Of a stretch of 64,000 nt of DNA, positions 1 through 9,467 are shown in pieces. Source of the DNA: Streptomyces hundungensis. GTDB lineage: Bacteria > Actinomycetota > Actinomycetes > Streptomycetales > Streptomycetaceae. Both the position numbers and the translations under genes were made by a program. Positions within the stretch are counted from its first letter, which is position 1. Each line of letters opens with the position of its first letter. The DNA lies in assembly GCF_003627815.1 (NCBI RefSeq), contig NZ_CP032698.1, forward strand, positions 4,774,001-4,838,000, written 5' to 3'. The notes below the pieces were generated by a model, which saw only the letters and a list, made by a program, of their open reading frames with translations, did not search any database and was not told the DNA's origin.

Positions 1-666
1 GATGCCGATCTCGCGCGCCCCGGCCGCCCGCAGCGCCTCGACCCCCAGACCGTGGGCGAGCAGCTGGTGGTGGGCGGCCGGCAACGCGTCGAAGATCAGG
101 CGCTTTCCGGGGGCGTGCTCGCCGAGCCCGTAGCCGAGGAGGGTGATCTCGGCGGGCTCGTTGAGGGTGATCCAGCGCGGCACCCGGTCCCCGAGCCGCT
201 CCGCCACCAGCGCGGCGTACGCGGCGAACCGGTGCGCGGTGTCCCGGTCGAGCCAGCCGCCGCGCTCCTCGAGCGCGAGCGGGGTGTCCCAGTGGAACAG
301 GGTGGGGACGGGGGCGATCCCGGCGGCGCACAACTCGTCGACGAGACGGTCGTAGAAGTCCAGGCCCTGGCGGTTGGCCGGGCCCTCGCCGGTCGGCTGG
401 ACGCGGGACCAGGCGATGGAGAACCGGTAGGCGCCGACGCCCAGTTGGGCCATGAGCGCGACGTCTTCGCGGTAGCGGTGGTAGTGGTCGGTGGCCACGT
501 CCGCGTCGGAGCCGTCCTTGATCCGGCCCGGCTCCCGGGTGAACGCGTCCCAGGTGGTGGGCCCCCGGCCCCCGGCGTGCACCGCGCCCTCGATCTGGAA
601 CGCGGAGGCGGACACGCCCCACAGGAAACCGGGCGGGAAGGCGGGCAGCGGCGGCAGCGGCGTCAT
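1..666 (-). CDS. GH1 family beta-glucosidase, partial (C-terminus outside window)
   Basis: Cytoplasmic family 1 glycoside hydrolase that would cleave beta-glucosides such as cellobiose. The start is the ATG at 666, giving [19 protein letters not shown], the usual GH1 opening (PPGFLWG, then a SAFQIEGA motif). The acid/base motif TLNEP is near residue 167. Only about 222 of the usual ~450 residues lie in the window; the nucleophile ENG motif is beyond the left edge. No neighbour on its side is visible, so the usual link to a sugar ABC transporter cannot be tested. Family call is firm, exact substrate is not. Confidence 0.93.
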   Translation of the reverse strand, partial: MTPLPPLPAFPPGFLWGVSASAFQIEGAVHAGGRGPTTWDAFTREPGRIKDGSDADVATDHYHRYREDVALMAQLGVGAYRFSIAWSRVQPTGEGPANRQGLDFYDRLVDELCAAGIAPVPTLFHWDTPLALEERGGWLDRDTAHRFAAYAALVAERLGDRVPRWITLNEPAEITLLGYGLGEHAPGKRLIFDALPAAHHQLLAHGLGVEALRAAGAREIGI

Positions 667-835
667 GGGGGAACTTTTGGGCTCGGGGGCGGCTCCTGTC
701 AATGGAAAGTGAACAAGTTTCATGTTTGGCCCCCGCGGTCGACTCGGCGAAGTCGGGTGAAACATCATGGAGGGCCCGACGCGTCATAGGGGTGTAGGGG
801 GGAGAGCGAATGAGCGGGCGGGGGCGGGGCGGTTC

Positions 836-1390
836 GTGAGACAGCCGTGGCGGGGGGTGCAGGGGGGACCGGAAGGGGTGGGCCGGTCGCCCCGCGCGGA
901 GGAGTTCATCGAGTTCGCGTCCGGGCGCGCGGGACAGCTCTTCCGTTCCGCATGCCTGCTGACCAGCGGGGACACCCATCTCGCCGAGGATCTGGTGCAG
1001 GAGACGCTGGGGCGGATGTACACGCTGTGGGGGCGCGTCGCCACCATCGACAACCCCGCGGCCTATGCGCAGACCGTGCTCGTACGGACCTTCCTCACCC
1101 ACCGGCGACGCCGCTCGGCCACCGAACGGCCGCTCGGTGACCTCCCCGACCACGCGACCGCCACCGGCGCGGACCCGGCCCTGCGGGTCGCCCTGCTCGA
1201 CGCGCTCGGACAGCTCTCGCCCAAGGACCGGGCGGTCATCGTGCTGCGCTACTGGGAGGACCGCAGCATCGAGGAGACGGCCGACGCCATGAACGTCAGC
1301 TCGGCCGCGGTCCGCACCCGCTCGGTGCGCGCCCTCGCCAAGCTGCGCGAGCGGCTCGGCGGATCACTCCCCGAGTACGCCTCGCCCTGA
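836..1390 (+). CDS. SigE-family ECF RNA polymerase sigma factor
   Basis: Sigma-70 family, SigE-type extracytoplasmic function sigma factor. Region 2 is seen as EEFIEFASGRAGQLFRSACL and AEDLVQETLGRMY; region 4 as LSPKDRAVIVLRYWEDRSIE followed by an HTH. Length fits the ~170-residue family. The start is uncertain: the frame is open from ATG 767, but conserved sequence begins only near nucleotide 896. I prefer GTG 836, which overlaps the stop of a nine-codon leader ORF (ATG 810, preceded by GGGGGGAG) in a GTGA arrangement; GTG 857 is also possible. The membrane protein gene 124 bases downstream is probably its regulatory partner, as in many SigE-type pairs. Confidence 0.85.
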   Translation: MRQPWRGVQGGPEGVGRSPRAEEFIEFASGRAGQLFRSACLLTSGDTHLAEDLVQETLGRMYTLWGRVATIDNPAAYAQTVLVRTFLTHRRRRSATERPLGDLPDHATATGADPALRVALLDALGQLSPKDRAVIVLRYWEDRSIEETADAMNVSSAAVRTRSVRALAKLRERLGGSLPEYASP

Positions 1391-1514
1391 CGGTGTACGC
1401 CAAGTGCCGCGCGGGGGGCGGCACTTGGCGGCCGCGACGCCGAACAGCTCGCTCCACCTGCCGCACATCGCACGCCGTGTGTCCAGCTACCAGAACAGGA
1501 AGGTGTGGTTCCCC

Positions 1515-2774
1515 ATGCCCTTTGAGGATCGGCTCGGCGAGGCCATGCGCCACACCGGGGACAGCTTCGAACTCGGTGACCGTCGCGAGATCGTGGAGGT
1601 CGGCCTGGTCCGGGGCCGGCGACGGCTGGCCCGGCGCCGCACGGCCGCCGTCACCGGCAGCGTGCTCGCGCTCGCCACGGTGGGGCTCGGCGGCGGGTAT
1701 GCCGTGGGGGCGTTCGGCGACGGCGGCGGGGGAGCCGCCGTGGCCGCCTCGTCGAAGCCGACGGAGCCGGCCGAGCCGACGCGGCTCGCGGGCGCGGACG
1801 TCCGGGGCGAGCAACTGGTCACGCTTTTCAAGTCGTTGCTGCCGCCGGGCACGGTGTCCAAGGAGCGGGGGAGCGGTCCCGGGGACCCGAGTGGCGTCGG
1901 CAAGCCGGGCGCCGCGTCCATGGCCTCGGTGTCCGCGGTCTTCGACGACGGCAAGGGCGCCGGACGCATCGCACTGGGCGTGAGCAGGGTCGATCCGGCC
2001 GACCCGTCCAGCGGGGAGCAGGTGAGCTGCCCCGCCAAGGCGTTCGTGGACTACGACTCCTGCACGGCCGAGAAGCTGGCCGACGGCTCCCGGTACATGC
2101 TGCTGCGGGGCTACGAGTACCCCGACCGGCACGAGCCGACCAAGCTGTGGCGGGCCGTCCTGCTCACCCCCAAGGGCGCTCTGATCGATGCGAGCGAATG
2201 GAACGCCGCCGCCGAGAAGGGGGGTGCGACCACCCGGGACACCCCGCCGCTCACGGCCGAACAGATGAAGGCGCTGGTCACCTCGGACCGGTGGCTGTCG
2301 GTGGCGGACGCGCTGGACGTACCCGTGAAGACGGGCAGGACGAGCGCGGGCTCGCTCTCCGGCGACGTGATCCAGAAGCGGTTCCTGGCCCTGCTCCCCG
2401 CGAGCAAGCACCTCAAGGTCGTCGAGAAGGGCAACCAGGACGGGTATGCCTTCGCCGTGGTCGACGATGGCCGGGGCAAGAGCCTCGTGCAGATCAATGT
2501 GCAGCGCGGGATGTCCGACGTCTCCCCGAGGGGCGAGACCTCGACGCTGCCGGACGGCACGATTGTCGGCCTGGAGAAGGCGCCGGGTGAGAAGGGGGGT
2601 GCGGGGGTCGTCACGTGGACGGCGGACACCGTACGTCCCGACGGGTTCCGGGTGGTGGTCTTCGCGAGCAACACCGGGAACGAGAACAAGGCGGCGACTC
2701 GGGCGGAGCCGGCGGTCAGCCTGGACGAGTTGAGGGGGATTGCGCTTGATGCGGGGTGGGGTGGGGGGGAGTGA
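1515..2774 (+). CDS. Membrane-anchored protein downstream of ECF sigma factor
   Basis: 419-residue protein with a cytoplasmic N-terminus (MPFEDRLGEAMRHTGDSF), an Arg-rich stretch, one transmembrane helix near residues 45-65 (VTGSVLALATVGLGGGYAVG) and a long extracellular part without a family I recognise. The ATG at 1515 follows AGGAAGG; the frame is open further upstream (1404) but that part is not protein-like. One-helix topology and position next to a SigE-type sigma factor suggest an anti-sigma or sigma-regulating role, which is inference; no zinc anti-sigma motif (HxxxCxxC) is visible. Confidence 0.75.
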   Translation: MPFEDRLGEAMRHTGDSFELGDRREIVEVGLVRGRRRLARRRTAAVTGSVLALATVGLGGGYAVGAFGDGGGGAAVAASSKPTEPAEPTRLAGADVRGEQLVTLFKSLLPPGTVSKERGSGPGDPSGVGKPGAASMASVSAVFDDGKGAGRIALGVSRVDPADPSSGEQVSCPAKAFVDYDSCTAEKLADGSRYMLLRGYEYPDRHEPTKLWRAVLLTPKGALIDASEWNAAAEKGGATTRDTPPLTAEQMKALVTSDRWLSVADALDVPVKTGRTSAGSLSGDVIQKRFLALLPASKHLKVVEKGNQDGYAFAVVDDGRGKSLVQINVQRGMSDVSPRGETSTLPDGTIVGLEKAPGEKGGAGVVTWTADTVRPDGFRVVVFASNTGNENKAATRAEPAVSLDELRGIALDAGWGGGE

Positions 2775-2842
2775 GCCGGGGGCGCGGGGCGGCGCGGGGC
2801 GCTTGTGCGCGGGCCTCAACCGTACGGCCCGCCTCGCTCTTC

Positions 2843-3290
2843 GCGCAGTTCCCCGCGCCCCTGAAACCCCCGGTCATGTGCGGGCCGTGGTCGCTTTTTG
2901 CGCAGTTCCCCGCGCCCCTGAAACCCTCTCGAACCTGCGGACCGTGCTCGCTTCTCGCGCAGTTCCTCGCGCCCCTAACTGCTCGGTGCTGGCCGGCGCC
3001 TCAGCCTGTCCGGCGATTGAGGACGAGCGCCGTTCAGGCGCGATCGGGGTCTGGGGCGGAGCCCCAGGGGCTTTTGGCTGCGGGCCGTGGTCGCTTCTCG
3101 CGCAGTTCCTCGCGCCCCTAACTGCTCGGTGCTGGCCGGCGCCTCAGCCTGTCCGGCGATTGAGGACGAGCGCCCTTTAGGCGCGAACGGGGTCTGGGGC
3201 GGAGCCCCAGGGGCCTTGGCTGCGGACCGTGGCGGGCTGGGCGCGCAGTTCCTTGCGCCCCTGGCGGTACCGGTGCCGGCCCGCATCGGC
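2843..3290. repeat. Dispersed intergenic repeats with a ~143-bp tandem duplication
   Basis: The gap 2775-3316 has no gene. It holds five copies of GCGCAGTTCCYCGCGCCCCT (from about 2843, 2900, 2957, 3100 and 3241). A composite unit starting near 2951 (CTTCTCGCGCAGTTCC, then GGCGATTGAGGACGAGCGCC, then the hairpin TGGGGCGGAGCCCCA) is repeated from 3094 with a period of 143 bases and few mismatches. The same motifs recur, some inverted, at 13.4-14.0 and 27.1-27.4 kb; 23.7-24.2 kb has the GGGGCTGCGCCCC-type hairpin. The hairpins may end transcription of 1515-2774. Confidence 0.85.
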
Positions 3291-3316
3291 CACCTCAGCC
3301 TGACCGCGCCGCACGG

Positions 3317-5035
3317 CTACTTCGCGTCTGAGTAGCGCTCCACCACCGCCGTCGTGAACGGAAACCGCACCGGGGTCTCCCCGAAGGCGACGCGTCCCGC
3401 CAGCTCGCCCGCCTCGCGGATCGCCTTCGCCACGACGTCCGCCTCCTCCGCCGGGCAGTGCACGATCACCTCGTCGTGCTGGAAGAAGACCAGCTCGGCC
3501 CGGAGCCCGCCCGAGGTCAGCGCCTGGCGCAGCGCGGCGAGCAGCAGCAGCGCCCAGTCCGCGGCGCTGCCCTGCACCACGAAGTTCCGGGTGAACCGGC
3601 CGCGCGCCCGGGCGTCGCTGGACGCGTAACCGGAAGTGAACTCCCCGCCGGATCCCGGCAGTTGGGCATCCTGGTCCTGCGGGATGCCCGCCTCGTCGGC
3701 CTCGCCCGCGCCGGCGGCCGGCGGGCTGGTACGGCCCAGCCAGGTGCGCACGAGCCGGCCCTCCTCGCCCGCCTTCGCCGCGTCGTCCACGTACGCCACC
3801 GCCAGCGGGAAGCGTCTGCGCAGTGCGGCCAGGTTCTTCAGGCCGTCGCCCGAGGTCTGGCCGTAGATCGCGCCGAGCAGCGCCAGTTTGGCGTGGTTAC
3901 GGTCGCCGGAGAAGGCCCGGTCGGACAGCGAGGTGTAGAGGTCGCCGTCATGGCCCGCGACCTCCATCAGACCCGGGTCGCGGGAGATCGCCGCGAGCAC
4001 CCGGGGCTCCATCTGGTCGGCGTCGGCGACCACCAGGCGCCAGCCCGCGTCGGCGACGACGGCCTGCCGTATCACCTTGGGGATCTGGAGCGCGCCGCCG
4101 CCGTTGGTCGTCCAGCGGCCACTGACCGTGCCGCCCGGGGTGTACTCGGCGCGGAAGCGGCCCTCGCGCACCCAGTCCTGCAACCAGCTCCAGCCGTGCG
4201 CGGTCCAGATCCGGTACAGCTTCTTGTACTCGATCAGGGGCTCCACCGCCGGGTGGTCGAGCGCGGCCAGCTCCCAGCGCCGGGTCGACTTGATCCGGAA
4301 GCCGGCCTCGCCGAACGCCTTGACCACATCGGCCGGCAGGTCCGGTCGGACCCGACGCCCGAACGCCGCCGACACCTGGTCGGCCAGCTCGGCCAGTCGG
4401 CGCGGCTCGCCCCCGCCACCGGTGCGGGGCGAACCGCTCGCATAGCGCTCGCCGAGCAGACCGTGCAGCACGGCGCGGTGCACATCGGCGCGCCAGGGCA
4501 GCCCCGCCCGGTTCATCTCGGCGGCGACCAGCATCCCCGCCGACTGGGACGCGGTGAGCAGCCGCATCCGCCCCGGGTGTTCGGCGAGGTCGTGCCGGCG
4601 CTGCTGATCCGCGTACACCTCGAGCAGCGCCTCAAGGGGCAGCCCCGCGGCCTCCCGGGGCTCGAAGAGGGAGGACTGCGAGCCCGGCTCGGCCGCCCTG
4701 GGCGCGGGATCGGCCGGTACGGGTCTGTCGTGCAGCCGGGCCCAGGCGGCGGCCGCCGAGCGGGGTTCGCCGTGCCGGCCCTCGTGGCCGAGGAGCAGCA
4801 GCTCCGCGTCCTCGATGTCGTAACACCGCTCGACCCGGGCGCCGGCGGCGAGCAGCCTGGGGTAGATCGCGGTGGTGGAGCGCCACACCCAGCGGCCCAC
4901 GTCGGGGCGGCTGCGGACGGCCGCTGCCAGGTCGGCCTCCTCGCGGACCGGGCCGGCGGGCAGCCCGTCGTCGCCGAGGGGGGCGAGCCGTGCCCCGCCG
5001 CCCTCGGTCGCCTCGATCGCCCACCGTTCGTTCAC
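3317..5035 (-). CDS. DNA polymerase I-like protein (3'-5' exonuclease-like/polymerase)
   Basis: Family A DNA polymerase relative found as a second, shorter Pol I in actinomycetes. The polymerase half is intact by motif: VVADADQMEPRVLAAI (motif A, in place of DYSQIELR), RNHAKLALLGAIYG (O-helix, RxxxKxxxxxYG) and FFQHDEVIVH (motif C). The N-terminal ~170 residues occupy the exonuclease position but I see no clear DxE site, so exonuclease activity is doubtful. At about 572 residues it lacks the 5'-3' nuclease domain of true PolA. The frame is open to ATG 5065; GTG 5035 (VNERWAIEATEGG) is chosen because similar proteins start close to this W-A motif. Monocistronic, probably in repair or gap filling (inference). 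Confidence 0.88.
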   Translation of the reverse strand: MNERWAIEATEGGGARLAPLGDDGLPAGPVREEADLAAAVRSRPDVGRWVWRSTTAIYPRLLAAGARVERCYDIEDAELLLLGHEGRHGEPRSAAAAWARLHDRPVPADPAPRAAEPGSQSSLFEPREAAGLPLEALLEVYADQQRRHDLAEHPGRMRLLTASQSAGMLVAAEMNRAGLPWRADVHRAVLHGLLGERYASGSPRTGGGGEPRRLAELADQVSAAFGRRVRPDLPADVVKAFGEAGFRIKSTRRWELAALDHPAVEPLIEYKKLYRIWTAHGWSWLQDWVREGRFRAEYTPGGTVSGRWTTNGGGALQIPKVIRQAVVADAGWRLVVADADQMEPRVLAAISRDPGLMEVAGHDGDLYTSLSDRAFSGDRNHAKLALLGAIYGQTSGDGLKNLAALRRRFPLAVAYVDDAAKAGEEGRLVRTWLGRTSPPAAGAGEADEAGIPQDQDAQLPGSGGEFTSGYASSDARARGRFTRNFVVQGSAADWALLLLAALRQALTSGGLRAELVFFQHDEVIVHCPAEEADVVAKAIREAGELAGRVAFGETPVRFPFTTAVVERYSDAK

Positions 5036-5161
5036 GCGATCGAGTCTGGCACCCGCCACTGACAACGGCCCCGAACCACGACCGGCGGGGACGGCACCCT
5101 TCTTCGGGCGTCAGGGCGTCAGGGCGTCAAGGGGTCACGCCACTCCTCGGGTGTCAGGCGC

Positions 5162-6478
5162 TCACGCCACCGAGTGCAGCATCGCCGCCGCCTCGCCGCG
5201 CGAGCTCACCCCCAGCTTGGCCAGGATGTTCGCCACGTGGAACTTCACCGTCGACTCGCTGATGTGCAGTTCCTCGGCGATCGTCCGGTTGCGGTGCCCC
5301 TGGGCGAGATGGCCCAGCACCTCCGCCTCCCGCGGATGCAGCCCGGCCAGCGGGTCGGCGCGCGGGCTCGGCGCGGTGCCCAGCGGCAGGGTCGCGGTGA
5401 CCGTGGTGCCCCAGCCGGGCAGCGCGTCCACGGCGAGGGTGCCGCCCAGGGCGGCCAGGCGCTGGGCCACCCGGTGGGTGTCGAGCGCGGAACGCGACAG
5501 CTCGCCCGGCCCGTCGTCCCGTACGGACGCGACCAGTTGGCAGCCGGACAGCTGCCAGCGGACGTGGATGCGGCGCACCCCTCGCTGGCCGGCCATGGCG
5601 AGGACGAGCGCGCGGACGGCGGCGCGGGCGAGGTGGGCGACGTCCGCCGCGACCGACGTCTCGGCGGTCTCCGCCTCCGGCGGCGCGAACTCCAGGGACA
5701 CCTCGCTGTGGCGAAGGAGCGGCTTCAGGGAGTCGGCGAGCCGGGCGAAGGCCTCCGCGGCCGGCTCCTCCGTGAGCTCCTGGTTCCGGTCGGCCTCGGC
5801 GCGCAGCGCGACCAGCGCCGACACCGCGAGGTCGACGGCGCGCGAGCGGGCCGCCCGGTCCTCCAGGGCCTTGCTGCGCAACACCCCGAGCAGGGCGGTG
5901 AGCGCGGCCTCGTGGGCCTCGCCCAACTCGGCGATCACCCGGGCCCGTTCGGCGGCGGTGGAACGCGACTGGGCGACCGCGCCCGGCACCGCCTCGAGGG
6001 TGAGGCGGTGGCGGTGCCCGGTCACCAGGTCCCACAGATGCTGGACGATCTCCGCCTCGGACGGTGTCAGCACGCCCGAGGGCGAGGTGCGCAGGAGAAC
6101 GAGCAGGGGTGGCCGCGCGGCCATCGGGGCGGCCTCGCTGGCGACCGCCACCACGGCCCGCTCCTCGCCACCGACCACGGCCGTGCCCTGCCAGGGGTGG
6201 CCGGGCGTGACGCGCGGCCCGAGTTCCTGGAGGTCGGCGACGGTGACCCGCCGGGCGGTCCCGTCCTCGCCGTGCACCTTGAACGGCGAGTGCGCGCACT
6301 GCCCCGACAGTTCGGCGGCGACCGTGTGCGCGACGAGCGGGGCGAGCGCCTCGGACAGGGTCGGCAGGATCTCGTTCATCGGTCCGCGCACCAGCTCCGC
6401 GGCGCGGGCGAGGGCGAAGACGGCGGGCGTCGTCGCGGTACCGGCGCGGGGGGCGATGCGGCTCGTGCGGGGCTCCAT
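5162..6478 (-). CDS. LuxR-family transcriptional regulator with ATPase-like domain
   Basis: 438-residue cytoplasmic regulator. The C-terminal ~60 residues form a LuxR/NarL helix-turn-helix (LHPREAEVLGHLAQGHRNRT and SESTVKFHVANILAKLGV). The middle (about residues 290-370) resembles a histidine-kinase type ATP-binding fold (VRDDGPGE, then LGGTLAVDALPGWGTTVTAT) without a visible phosphoacceptor His; the N-terminus looks like a GAF-type sensing region. Start is the ATG at 6478; the frame runs open far upstream over the divergent gene, which is a shadow. Divergent from the oxidoreductase at 6629 with an inverted repeat between them, so it may regulate itself and that gene. Confidence 0.87.
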   Translation of the reverse strand: MEPRTSRIAPRAGTATTPAVFALARAAELVRGPMNEILPTLSEALAPLVAHTVAAELSGQCAHSPFKVHGEDGTARRVTVADLQELGPRVTPGHPWQGTAVVGGEERAVVAVASEAAPMAARPPLLVLLRTSPSGVLTPSEAEIVQHLWDLVTGHRHRLTLEAVPGAVAQSRSTAAERARVIAELGEAHEAALTALLGVLRSKALEDRAARSRAVDLAVSALVALRAEADRNQELTEEPAAEAFARLADSLKPLLRHSEVSLEFAPPEAETAETSVAADVAHLARAAVRALVLAMAGQRGVRRIHVRWQLSGCQLVASVRDDGPGELSRSALDTHRVAQRLAALGGTLAVDALPGWGTTVTATLPLGTAPSPRADPLAGLHPREAEVLGHLAQGHRNRTIAEELHISESTVKFHVANILAKLGVSSRGEAAAMLHSVA

Positions 6479-6522
6479 CGCTCCAGCGTACGGTCGGCCC
6501 CGCTGTCCGCCGCCCCGCCGTG

Positions 6523-6542
6523 CGGCCAGGTCGAACTGGCCG
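6523..6542. promoter_or_regulatory. Inverted repeat between divergent genes, possible operator
   Basis: CGGCCAG-GTCGAA-CTGGCCG: perfect 7-base arms with a 6-base spacer, in the 150-bp gap between the LuxR regulator (6478) and the oxidoreductase (6629). Placement suits control of both promoters; the binder is unknown. Confidence 0.4.
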
Positions 6543-6628
6543 TAAGGCGGGCCGGATTGGGGCCGGTGGCGGCGGAGGCTTGGTCCACGGCGCCGAGGAC
6601 GGCGTGGTGAGCGAGACGAGGAGTGGTG

Positions 6629-7537
6629 ATGGAAGCGATTCTGTACGAGCGGTTCGGCGGACCCGAGGTGCTGGCCCTGGGCGAGGCCGACAAGCCGCGA
6701 CCGGGCCCCGGCCAGGTGCGGGTGAAGGTGGCCGCGGCGGGCGTGAACCCGGTCGACTACCGGATCCGCAACGGCTGGATGCGCCACCAGTTCCCGGTGA
6801 CCTTCCCCGCGATCCCGGGCCTTGAGGTCGCCGGCACCGTCGACGAACTCGGCGAGGGCGTCACCGGGTTCGCGGTGGGCGACGAGGTGTTCGGGCACGC
6901 CGACACCGGCGCCTACGCCGAGTACGCCCTGGCCACCCAGATCGTCGCCAAGCCCGCCGGGCTCTCCTGGGAGCAGGTCGTGGCGCTGCCCGTGGCCGGC
7001 GAGACCTCCGAGCGGGTCCTGAACCAGCTCGAACTGGCCGAGGGGGAAACCCTGTTGATCCACGGCGCCGCCGGCGTGGTCGGCTCGGTCGGCGTGCAGC
7101 TCGCCGTGGCCCGGGGCGCCACGGTCATCGGCACCGCCTCCCCCGAGAACCACGCCTTCCTGCGCGAGCTGGGCGCCATCCCGCTCGCGTACGGAGAAGG
7201 CCTGGTCGAGCGGGTGCGCGAGGTCGCCCCGCAGGGCATCGACGCGGTGTACGACGCGGCCGGCAAGGGTGCGCTGCCCGACTCGATCACGCTGCGCGGC
7301 GGCACCACCTCCCGCATCGTCACCATCGCCGACACGGGCGCCGCCGAGCTCGGGGTCGTCTTCAGCGGTGACGGCACCCCCGACCCCAAGCCGTACTACG
7401 AGGCCCACGCCCGGCTGGCCGTCGAGGGCCGGCTGCGGATCCGCCACGCGGAGACGTTCCCGCTCGCCGACGCGGTCAAGGCCCTGGAGCTGAGCGAGGG
7501 CGGCCACACCCGGGGCAAGCTCGTCATCCAGCCGTGA
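6629..7537 (+). CDS. NADP-dependent quinone/alkene oxidoreductase, MDR superfamily
   Basis: Medium-chain dehydrogenase/reductase of the zinc-free quinone oxidoreductase type. MEAILYERFGGPEVLALGEA opens the GroES-like fold; the Rossmann part has HGAAGVVGSVGVQLAVARGA. No structural zinc cysteine cluster is present. The start is ATG 6629, 7 bases after GAGGAG; two GTG codons at 6623 and 6626 are in or near the same site. It converges with the AraC gene, the two overlapping by 14 bases (7524-7537). Substrate unknown. Confidence 0.9.
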   Translation: MEAILYERFGGPEVLALGEADKPRPGPGQVRVKVAAAGVNPVDYRIRNGWMRHQFPVTFPAIPGLEVAGTVDELGEGVTGFAVGDEVFGHADTGAYAEYALATQIVAKPAGLSWEQVVALPVAGETSERVLNQLELAEGETLLIHGAAGVVGSVGVQLAVARGATVIGTASPENHAFLRELGAIPLAYGEGLVERVREVAPQGIDAVYDAAGKGALPDSITLRGGTTSRIVTIADTGAAELGVVFSGDGTPDPKPYYEAHARLAVEGRLRIRHAETFPLADAVKALELSEGGHTRGKLVIQP

Positions 7538-8429
7538 GGCCTGCGCGGTAGCGCCCCGGCGTCGTGCCGTACTGCCGGCTGAAGGCGTGCGACAGGGCGT
7601 ACGGGGTGCTGTAGCCGACGTGCCGGGCGATGGCGTCCAGGCCGTCCGGGGTCGCGCGGAGCAGGGCGGCGGCCCGGGTCAGCCGCCACCACGTCAGATA
7701 TCCCATCGGGGCGCGCCCGACCAGCGCCGTGAACCGGCGGGCCAACGTGGCCCGGGACACCCCCACATGGGCGGCGAGGCGCTCGTTGCTCCAGCCGCGG
7801 GCGGGGTCCTCGTGCAGGGCGTGCAGGGCCGCGGCGACCACCGGATCGTGCAGCGCGGCCGGCCAGCGCGCGGTGGTGCTGTCCGCCATCCAGGCCCGTA
7901 CGAGATGGACGAGCAGCAGGTCCAGCAGGCTCGGCAGGGCGATGGCGCCACCCGGCCGCGAGGAGGCGGCCTCGTGCCCCAACAGGGCGATGGCGGCCCG
8001 GAGTTCGTCATGGCGGCCCGCCTGGCGGGGGATGTGGACGACGTCCGGAAGGTCGGCCATGAGCGGGTGGGTGTGGCGCCGGTCGAGCCGGTACTTGCCG
8101 CACAGCAGCTCCGTATCGGCGCCGGAGTCGAAGGATGCCGTGCGCGAGAAGTGCGCGAAGTCGACGGCGCGCTCGATGGTGGGTCCGTCTGCGGGACGGT
8201 CGGCGATGACGTGCCCGCTGCCGTGCGGGAGCAGCACGGCGTCGCCCGTGTTCAGGGCGATGGCCGCGCCTCCCTCGGTCAGCATCCAGCAGCTTCCCTC
8301 CAGGACGACGTGGAAGCCCGCGCCCTCGTACGGGTCGAGCCGCGCACACCAACGGCCGCCCACCCGCAGCCTGGTGGAGGACGGGCGGCCCACCCGCACC
8401 GCCACGATCGCGTCGCTCAGCAGATCCAT
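7524..8429 (-). CDS. AraC-family transcriptional regulator
   Basis: 301-residue AraC regulator with an N-terminal cupin sensor domain (residues ~10-190, with the VLEGSCWMLTEGG and LLPHGSGHVI strands) and a C-terminal double HTH (WSNERLAAHVGVSRATLARR and IARHVGYSTPYALSHAFSRQ, then YGTTPGRYR). This matches the cupin_6/HTH_18 architecture. It is divergent from the metallo-hydrolase gene at 8574, with a recognisable promoter for the latter in between, so it may control that gene. Confidence 0.92.
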   Translation of the reverse strand: MDLLSDAIVAVRVGRPSSTRLRVGGRWCARLDPYEGAGFHVVLEGSCWMLTEGGAAIALNTGDAVLLPHGSGHVIADRPADGPTIERAVDFAHFSRTASFDSGADTELLCGKYRLDRRHTHPLMADLPDVVHIPRQAGRHDELRAAIALLGHEAASSRPGGAIALPSLLDLLLVHLVRAWMADSTTARWPAALHDPVVAAALHALHEDPARGWSNERLAAHVGVSRATLARRFTALVGRAPMGYLTWWRLTRAAALLRATPDGLDAIARHVGYSTPYALSHAFSRQYGTTPGRYRAGLTAG

Positions 8430-8507
8430 GGGCCCAGCCTAAGGAAGCCCCACGCCTGTCCCACACCTTGGTGAGACGCTCGCGTATCCGGATGAGAAGA
8501 AGACGCA

Positions 8508-8537
8508 TTGAGCGGCTCATTCCCGGCTGCCTAGAGT
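8508..8537 (+). promoter_or_regulatory. Vegetative-type promoter for metallo-hydrolase gene
   Basis: TTGAGC (8508-8513), an 18-base spacer, then TAGAGT (8532-8537), close to the HrdB consensus TTGACA/TAnnnT. It lies 36 bases before the ATG at 8574. Confidence 0.5.
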
Positions 8538-8573
8538 CGTGGCGACGGCGAACGAGCGAGAGGCGGCGGGGCC

Positions 8574-9467
8574 ATGCGGAGCATCACCCTGGGCGAGGTC
8601 GAGATCACCCGGATCATGGAGTGGGAGGGCGCGTTCGGGCCGGCGCGCGCCATCGTGCCGGACGCCGGGATCGAGACGTGGAAGGCGAACGAGGAACTGC
8701 TCACCCCCCACTTCTGGGAGCCGGACGCCGACCGGTGGATCGGGGCGCTCCAGACATGGGTGCTGCGCAGCGCCGGGCGGACCGTGCTCGTGGACACCGG
8801 CGTCGGCAACGGCCGCGAGCGGCCCAGCATGCCGATGTTCCACCACCGGAACACCGATTTCCTGGCCCGGTTGGCGGCTGCGGGGGTCCGGCCGCAGGAC
8901 GTCGACGTCGTCGTCAACACACATCTGCACGCGGACCACGTCGGCTGGAACACGGTGGGCCGGGGCCCCGGCGCATGGGAGCCCGCGTTCCCCCGGGCCA
9001 CCTATCTGATGCCGGCCGCCGACCACGCCCACTTCGACCCGGCGAACGGGCGCGATCTGCGCGTGGACGACATCGCCCTCTTCGAGGACAGCGTCGCGCC
9101 GGTCGTCGAAGCCGGGCAGGCCGTGCTGTGGGAGGGCGCGTACCGCATCGACGAGAACCTCGTCCTGGAGGCCGCGCCCGGGCACACGCCGGGCTCCTCC
9201 GTGCTGCGGCTCTCCTCCGGCGGCGAGCGGGCGGTGTTCGTCGGCGATCTGCTGCACAGCCCCGTACAGATCGTCGAGCCGTCCTGCAACAGCTGCTTCT
9301 GCGAGGACGAGGAGCAGGCCGCGGCCACCCGACGCCGCGTCCTGGAGCGCGCCGCCGACGAACGCGAACTCGTCGTGCCCGCCCACTTCGGCGGCCCCGG
9401 CGCCTTCGAAGTGCGGCGCGAGGGAAGCCGGTTCGCGGTCCGGGACTGGGCCTCCTACAGCGCGTAG
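8574..9467 (+). CDS. MBL-fold metallo-hydrolase
   Basis: 297-residue metallo-beta-lactamase-fold hydrolase. The metal motif HxHxDH is seen as NTHLHADHVGWNT near residue 116; later ligands are in AAPGHTPGSS and VPAHFGGP. Overall pattern is that of the N-acyl-homoserine lactonase/alkylsulfatase-like branch, but the substrate cannot be read from sequence. Ends 13 bases inside the convergent SGNH hydrolase gene. The divergent AraC regulator is its likely controller (inference from position). Confidence 0.9.
   Translation: MRSITLGEVEITRIMEWEGAFGPARAIVPDAGIETWKANEELLTPHFWEPDADRWIGALQTWVLRSAGRTVLVDTGVGNGRERPSMPMFHHRNTDFLARLAAAGVRPQDVDVVVNTHLHADHVGWNTVGRGPGAWEPAFPRATYLMPAADHAHFDPANGRDLRVDDIALFEDSVAPVVEAGQAVLWEGAYRIDENLVLEAAPGHTPGSSVLRLSSGGERAVFVGDLLHSPVQIVEPSCNSCFCEDEEQAAATRRRVLERAADERELVVPAHFGGPGAFEVRREGSRFAVRDWASYSA

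Noticed and set aside
2775..3316. Insertion sequence remnant
   Set aside because: No transposase fragment or terminal repeats; only dispersed G+C-rich repeats.
3458..5062. Long open frame opposite the Pol I-like gene
   Set aside because: High GC keeps antisense frames open; the protein is compositionally biased without domains, while the opposite strand has polymerase motifs.
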